Below are positions 58,860-64,000 of a DNA stretch of 64,000 bases, one piece after another. The position numbers were made by a program, and so were the translations under genes. How positions within the stretch are numbered: position 1 is the stretch's first letter; each line of letters opens with the position of its first letter. The notes beneath the pieces are model-generated. The model did not search any database. It was not told the origin of the DNA and saw only the letters and a program-made list of their open reading frames with translations. Source of the DNA: Zygnema cylindricum (Eukaryota > Streptophyta > Zygnematophyceae > Zygnematales > Zygnemataceae); the NCBI GenBank assembly GCA_037447655.1, contig JBBHKE010003551.1, positions 1-64,000 on the forward strand. Direction: 5' to 3'.

Positions 58860-60875
58860 TGCCAAGGATTCGAGGAGCAGAGTGGGAACATGGTGTAGCT
58901 CCAACGGGTGGTGTAATTGGGGACAATAAATAGTGCGTTTGTGTGTACTGCAAATTAGAGAATAATGCACAAGTCACCAAGATTAGGAACCACCTTCTAG
59001 GAAAGGTGAAAATGCAGGAATCAGGCCTTGCAAGTTATGTCCGGATTATGTGAAGTTAGAGTTAAGTGCATTGGAAATTGATAAGGCTTCTCACTACTCT
59101 AAAAAGCGTGCAATATCCGTTTTGGATTGACTTACTGGAAGTGTTGTCGCGTCTAGCAATCTTGTCGAGTCTAGCCAGAGCAACAAGGTGAAAGGGGTGC
59201 AGAAAAAAATCCGGGATGCTTTCAACAAGCATAACCAGAAGGAGGTAGCTGAAACATGGGCTATGGCATACTTTGCCAATGGCTTGCCATTTAGTCTATT
59301 GATAGACCACTATTTCAAGGTTGAAGCTAACTGGGGAGATAGAGGAATGTTATAAGTTACCCTACCGAGATGCCATGAGAACTCGTTTGTTGACTGTGAC
59401 TAAGGCGACGATAACTAACGATTTGCAGCGTTACATAAAGACTATGAAAGTCACTTGTGCCACTATCACATCGGATGGTTGGACAGCTGTTGACCAAACA
59501 CCTCTCCTCAACATTTTTGCTGTCACCCCAAAGGTGGACATGTTTCTCATGGCGGAAAACACCAGTGGGCAATGCAAGGATGCCGAATATGTTCGTAAGG
59601 TGTTGGAGAAAAGAGTTCTTGCGGTAGGGGTGGAGCATGTGGTCCACATTGTGACAGATTCTGCTCCTGTTAACAAAGCGGCAGCCTCCTTGCTCATGAG
59701 CAAGTTCCTTTCTTTGACGTGGACGCCATGTTCTGCCCACATTTTGGACCTATTGTTGGAGGATTGGGGCAAGTTGTCTTTTATCTCGACAGAAGAGGTG
59801 TTAAGATTTATCACAAACCACAATATGAGTGTAGCTTTATTCAACAAAATCTCGAAACTCCGACTTTTGAAACCTGGAGAGACTCGGTTCGCAACAAACT
59901 TTATCATGCTCCAAAGGTTTTTAGAGGTGAAGGACAGCCTCGAGCGTTTAATGTTTGATGATGATTACAGGCAATGGATGGGTAAGCCTGCATAGAAGTC
60001 CGAGGGGACCAAGATCAAAGGCCATATTTTGAGCCCTGGATTTTGGATAAGAGTGAAAAAAGTTGCGAGAGTGAAAAAAGTTGTGACAGTTTCAGAGCCT
60101 TGTGGTACGATTGATGAGGGAGTGTGACAAAGGGGCCCCAAATGTGGGGAAGGTTTATTATGGTTTTCACATGATTGGTCAACACTTAAATAATATATCG
60201 ACCAATGGAGGAGAAGGATATTCCGAAGGAGTGCATGTTTTGGAGTAGTTAAAGGAATTTTGGTTGGCTAGATGGGGGATGGCATATAGCCCCATACATG
60301 CAGTTGGTTTTGTACTTGACCTTGAGTACCAAAGTTCTGAATATGGGCAAGACACCGATGTAATAGTCATGGAAGGCTTCCACATTATCCTTCAGAGGAT
60401 GTTACCGCGTGTGGCAGACCAGACTGTGGCCTACATTGAGTTAACTAAGTATACCTACATTGAGTTAACTAAGTTTAGGGGTTTTGAGGGTGTATTTGGG
60501 AGGGAGGTAACATTAGCGTGTGATAAAATGATGCTAGGGTGGAAGTGGTGGCAGCGGTTTGGGGCTGTCACGCCTATCTTGCAGAGGGTAGCAACTAGGG
60601 TCTTTGCCCAATGCTCGGTTGCCAGCTCATGTGAGAGGAATTGGTCAACCTATGACCATATTCACTCTAAAAAACGGAACAGAATGACGGCTAAGAGGGC
60701 CAATGACCTGGTTTGGGTCTTTAGCAATCTGAGGTTAGCACACCAAACCAGGGATGTTAGCTATGAAGAGGCTATGATAGCATGGGAGGAAGAGGAAGGG
60801 GGGGTAGTGGGAGAGGAAGGGGGTGTAGTGGAAGAGGAGTCAGTCCAAAACATGGATGACTTAGATTTAGAGTAG
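58860..60875 (+). pseudogene. Decayed hAT-family transposase (BED, DUF659-like, dimerisation)
   Basis: The N-terminal part (58860-59110) has a BED zinc-finger remnant: MPRIRGAEWEHGV, then CVYC and a later His, with an in-frame TAG after GDNK and a frameshift near 59035. An open frame at 59321-59995 holds the catalytic core region with TSDGWTAVDQTPLLN, HIVTDSAPVNKAA and WTPCSAHILDLLLEDW, typical of hAT transposases of the DUF659 type. It stops at 59995. The frame at 60264-60875 contains the C-terminal dimerisation block WWQRFGAVTPILQRVATR, then SSCERNWSTYDHIHSKKRN and an acidic tail. At least three breaks separate these parts, so it is not an active enzyme. It interrupts the F-box/zinc array between the solo-exon unit and copy 5. 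Whether it mobilised the hAT-like MITEs here cannot be told, because its termini are unclear. Confidence 0.85.
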
Positions 60876-61050
60876 AGAGGTTAATGTTGTAGCTCCATTC
60901 ACGCCCGTTAATGACTTGACCAAATTTTTATGTGTAACTTTTGCCATTTCCCTCACAGGAATACAAAAACGGTTATTTTTGCTTCAATTATAAAATTTTT
61001 TTTTTTCGATGTTAAAATCTTGTAACATGGCCATTTTTTGCTTCAATTGT

Positions 61051-61150
61051 CGATTTTAAAATATTATATGTGAGCATGTTGTAATGCTGAACCAGCGACG
61101 CGATTTTAAAATATTATATGTGAGCATGCTGTAATGCTGAACCAACGACG
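61051..61150 (+). repeat. Two 50-base direct repeats after the hAT relic
   Basis: 61051-61100 and 61101-61150 are nearly identical (two differences). They are followed by further GCGACGAG and CTGGTCGCTGGTTGCTGGTT motifs to about 61225, resembling the subterminal repeats of hAT elements. Confidence 0.7.
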
Positions 61151-61662
61151 AGGCAGCCTGGTCGCTGACTGCTGGTTCACTATTTCAGCGACGAGGGAGA
61201 CTGGTCGCTGGTTGCTGGTTCTTTATTTCGGTGATGAGGCACCGACGCCGCTGGTAAACTTTGGGGCATAGTGGGATCGATTAATGTTTAACACTTTAAT
61301 CATTTAAGATGTCGTATTGTATTTTATTCTGATTATTTTTTTTGGAGTTTTTCGTATTTTTATTATATAATTAGTCAAAGTCGGTCAACGCATTTTAAAA
61401 AATGTGAGATTTTGAATAATGAGCATATGCGTTCTTTTTCAAAATACTTTACCGTGCGCATAGTACGAATGAAACATCTATGATGAAAGCGTAACCGGAA
61501 CGGAGCCAACGGAGGATCACACTGACCTGACTTCGCACGGAATCGCAAACGTATTGAAATCGGTGAGAAACTGAGAAACAGGGAAAGTGAGAATCAAACA
61601 CATCCATTCGTATGAATAGAGTATCGTACGGTCGTATTTTACATGTATAGTATGGCACAGTA

Positions 61663-61865
61663 CATCGCTCACCGTTATTACTTCATTAGTGAACTTGTCG
61701 AAAATGATATAAAGTAGTTAGCACTTAGCACTAAATGAGAACTTTACATATTAGCGTCAATTATATTTTAATGTTAATAACACTACAGTAATTTATGATT
61801 GTCGCCCAGAAAGTTCCGCGACAAAATTAGTGTAGTGTCATTAACACTAATAACAATGAGCGGTG
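61663..61865. mobile_element. Tc1/mariner-like MITE upstream of copy 5
   Basis: Short, diverged copy: ends CATCGCTCACCGTTATTA and TAATAACAATGAGCGGTG; about 115 bases before the start of copy 5. Confidence 0.45.
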
Positions 61866-61980
61866 TTCTTTACTCCACTCTACTAAAGTTGTACCATGGA
61901 GTATTCTTTGCTTCGTCGGCTTTGCTTCACCATTTACCACTCCCATTCCGCTCTTCTTTCTCCCTCTCTTGTACGGAGCC

Positions 61981-63399
61981 ATGCTAGAGCTTCTGCCGGA
62001 ACACATCCTCTGCCACGTGGCGGCAGTGAACGGATGGAATCCGTCTCTCATAGCATCCATGGCGGTTTTGTCACCTCACATGGCAGCCACAGCTCGCTGC
62101 CACGTGTGGCGCGCTTATTGCTATTGGCGGTCAAACGATGTCACACGGGAATTGATGGAGGAGGGAGAGAGTTCGGGAGGGAAGGGAGGGAAGGGAGAGA
62201 AAGAGAGGGAAACATGTGAGAAGGAAATTGTGAAGGAGAGTGATATTGAAAGCGATATGGAGAAGGAAATTCGAAACGAGGTGGAGAAGGAAGGCGAGTG
62301 GGAGAGAGAGCGAGAGCTGGAGAGAGAGGAGGAGAGAGAGGAGGAGAGAGAGGAGAAGGGAGAGGGAGAGAGGAGAGCCTCCGGGAGGATGGATAGCATT
62401 GGCAAGGCTTCTCAGTTTCTGTCCGGGTGGACCCATAGTTGATGATGTGTTGAGACTCGATGTGGATAGAAGACCTATATTCGATGATGAGGAGAAATGC
62501 CACGTGGATAATGGTTCTTCTTTGATGCGTGCGAAGGAGGGAGAGGGATTGCTTTTTAATTCTTCCTATGCTATCTTCTTGTCGGACATCTGTGAACATA
62601 AGGGCATCGGTGGCTCTACATTTTTCAGAGGAATCATCAAAGATTTTAACAAATCGAGGTACGTTTAATTTTTTAGGGTTAAATTTGAAGGGACTCTGTC
62701 ATGCAAGCTCATGTTGTATTGTCACAGTAATTATTGACCCTCATTATTGAAAGATTTTGGCAATTGATGCACGTAATTTAGGGTTGAGGTTGAATGAAAT
62801 TTGTTGTACATGTTCATGTTTTCATTTCCCCCTCATCTTTCCGCCTCGTTATTTGTGATTAGTTTTAAGACCACAAAATCGGTTACGATTTTTTTTGGCC
62901 GAAAATCATAAATTGGTGTTTATAACACTATTCAATGGAGTGAACTACAATCGGCCACCTCACTTGCAATAAATTAGTATTACCGGTAATAATTTTTTTT
63001 ATCGCTTATATTTTCTATACACTTGATAATGGTGGGCAGTGTACACCACGGTGTGCCCCCTTTCGGTGGTTTTTCTTTTTTTGGTTAGATTTGTAGATAC
63101 TAGTGTGGATTGATTACTTTTCCGCCTCCTTTTCCATCCGATGAAAATGGCGGATTATTCAATGTTGACTGTAGTGAAAGGAAAGGAAAAGGAAATGAAA
63201 AAAGGAAACTTTTTAGGGTTACAATTGACCAGTTGCTCCCTAAATTTATATTTTCAAATTATGATTTACCTTAGTATTGTTTCTGTTGTTATCCTTGTAT
63301 ATATATATATATATATTATTACGTATATATTATTTTATATATATATGTTATTATATATATATATATTTTTATATATTTATATATTATTTTTTTTTTTTT

Positions 63400-63431
<32 letters not shown>

Positions 63432-64000
63432 GCTGGTATTATATCAACTGTAGTGTGTTTCCCATTCTTTTCAAGAAATTATACTTTCAAAAAATAACAA
63501 AAGCATTAGATACGTTATAAAACGTAATAAACTATCAAATTAAATGCCAAATAAAAAGATTAGTTAGAAAATAGAGGATTTATTGTCTTTATTGTTTATT
63601 TTTTTTTTGGCTGTAGTATTCGAGAAATGATATTTGAGCAGATGAGAGATGAGGGCAATCCTGGCGATGGAGATGATTCACGGGGAGAAAAAATATGTCC
63701 CTTTTGCTTTCTACCGGTAAGAAGTCATTGTTATTATGTTTTTCGGTTAATATGTTAATTTCTTTATCTACTTGTTAATTTTGTTGTTTTTAAGCACTTT
63801 GTTTTTATATGATTTCGCAACTCTATTTTTTTTTTGTTTTCCTCCCCTTTTCCACGTGCCTCCTTTATGAGCTTTTCTGTTTCTTCAGTCCCTTAATAAT
63901 TCGGCGTCAACGTGTTTTTTTTTCAGTAAAGATTCTCAAGCAAGAATTTTGCAACAAATAAATCCACATTGGTTACAGTGTGTACAGTTTAGATTGGATA
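61981..64000 (+). pseudogene. Tandem F-box/zinc family, copy 5 (frameshift, runs off window)
   Basis: Exon 1 starts MLELLPEHILCHVAAVNG at 61981 and keeps CHVWRAYCYWRSNDV. In the GA-rich coil segment (about 62240-62370) the frame changes: the first frame ends at 62442, while the conserved EPPGGWIALARLLS, AKEGEGLLFNSS and FRGIIKDFNKS continue in another frame to a normal donor at 62658. Exon 2 (63617-63716) is intact and in phase with the second frame (IREMIFEQMRDEGNPGDG to KICPFCFLP, donor GTAAGA). Exons 3 and 4 would lie beyond the window. A TA-rich microsatellite (63295-63430) sits in intron 1. The single break is in a slippage-prone tract, so it could be real or an assembly error. Confidence 0.65.
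63295..63430 (+). repeat. TA-rich microsatellite
   Basis: Runs of TATATA broken by T tracts in intron 1 of array copy 5. Confidence 0.9.

Overview
This is a nuclear eukaryotic window, most likely from a streptophyte (a land plant or charophyte-type alga). The support is plant-type: plastid-targeted fibrillin genes with transit peptides, a secreted plant-style gamma-glutamyl hydrolase, a histone H2B with the plant-type C-terminus TKFTSS, spliceosomal GT-AG introns that are T-rich on the coding strand, telo-box-like and G-box-like motifs, and many transposon relics. I cannot name the genus. A 10-N assembly gap lies at 17501-17510. I saw no rRNA, tRNA or CRISPR array.

Layout. 1-12.6 kb: a duplicated plastid fibrillin (PAP) locus. 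One copy is cut by the left edge (3-482). A duplicated promoter plus transit-peptide exon stands alone at about 8.06 kb. A complete two-exon gene runs 10276-11701. Between them are transposon relics: a Ty1/copia 3' end, a large foldback structure, Harbinger-like MITEs (TIR GGGTGRMGTTCCATC) and Tc1/mariner-like MITEs (termini CACCG, TA target duplication). A terminal exon of an unidentified minus-strand gene lies at 5461-5641. 12.6-22.3 kb: mostly MITEs, plus two gene starts that converge on the assembly gap: a plus-strand first exon at 17381-17477 and two minus-strand exons of a putative plastid protein (19380-18449). 22.9-27.1 kb: a complete four-exon gamma-glutamyl hydrolase with an inverted copy of its own 3' end inside intron 3. 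29.2-31.3 kb: a divergent histone H2B/H4 pair. Both genes have an intron, and the H4 copy has a one-base deletion just after its intron.

31.6-64 kb: a tandem array of an unrecognised gene family on the plus strand, spaced about 6.5 kb apart. The inferred protein has an F-box-like N-terminus, an E/R/K-rich coil encoded by a GA-rich minisatellite, a conserved middle region, a split C-x2-C ... C-x3-H-x2-C zinc-binding motif, and an Asp/Glu/Tyr-rich tail. Four exons can be joined with consistent phases. Copies 3 (44528-48525) and 4 (51015-54706) look intact. Copy 1 is 5'-truncated, copy 2 has a broken last exon, copy 5 has a frameshift in the GA tract and runs off the window, and one unit keeps only the promoter side and last exon. 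Two paralogues carry hAT-like MITEs in intron 3, another carries a MITE fragment there, and one element sits exactly at a splice acceptor. A decayed hAT transposase (58860-60875) interrupts the array before copy 5. This array is the best candidate for something undescribed.
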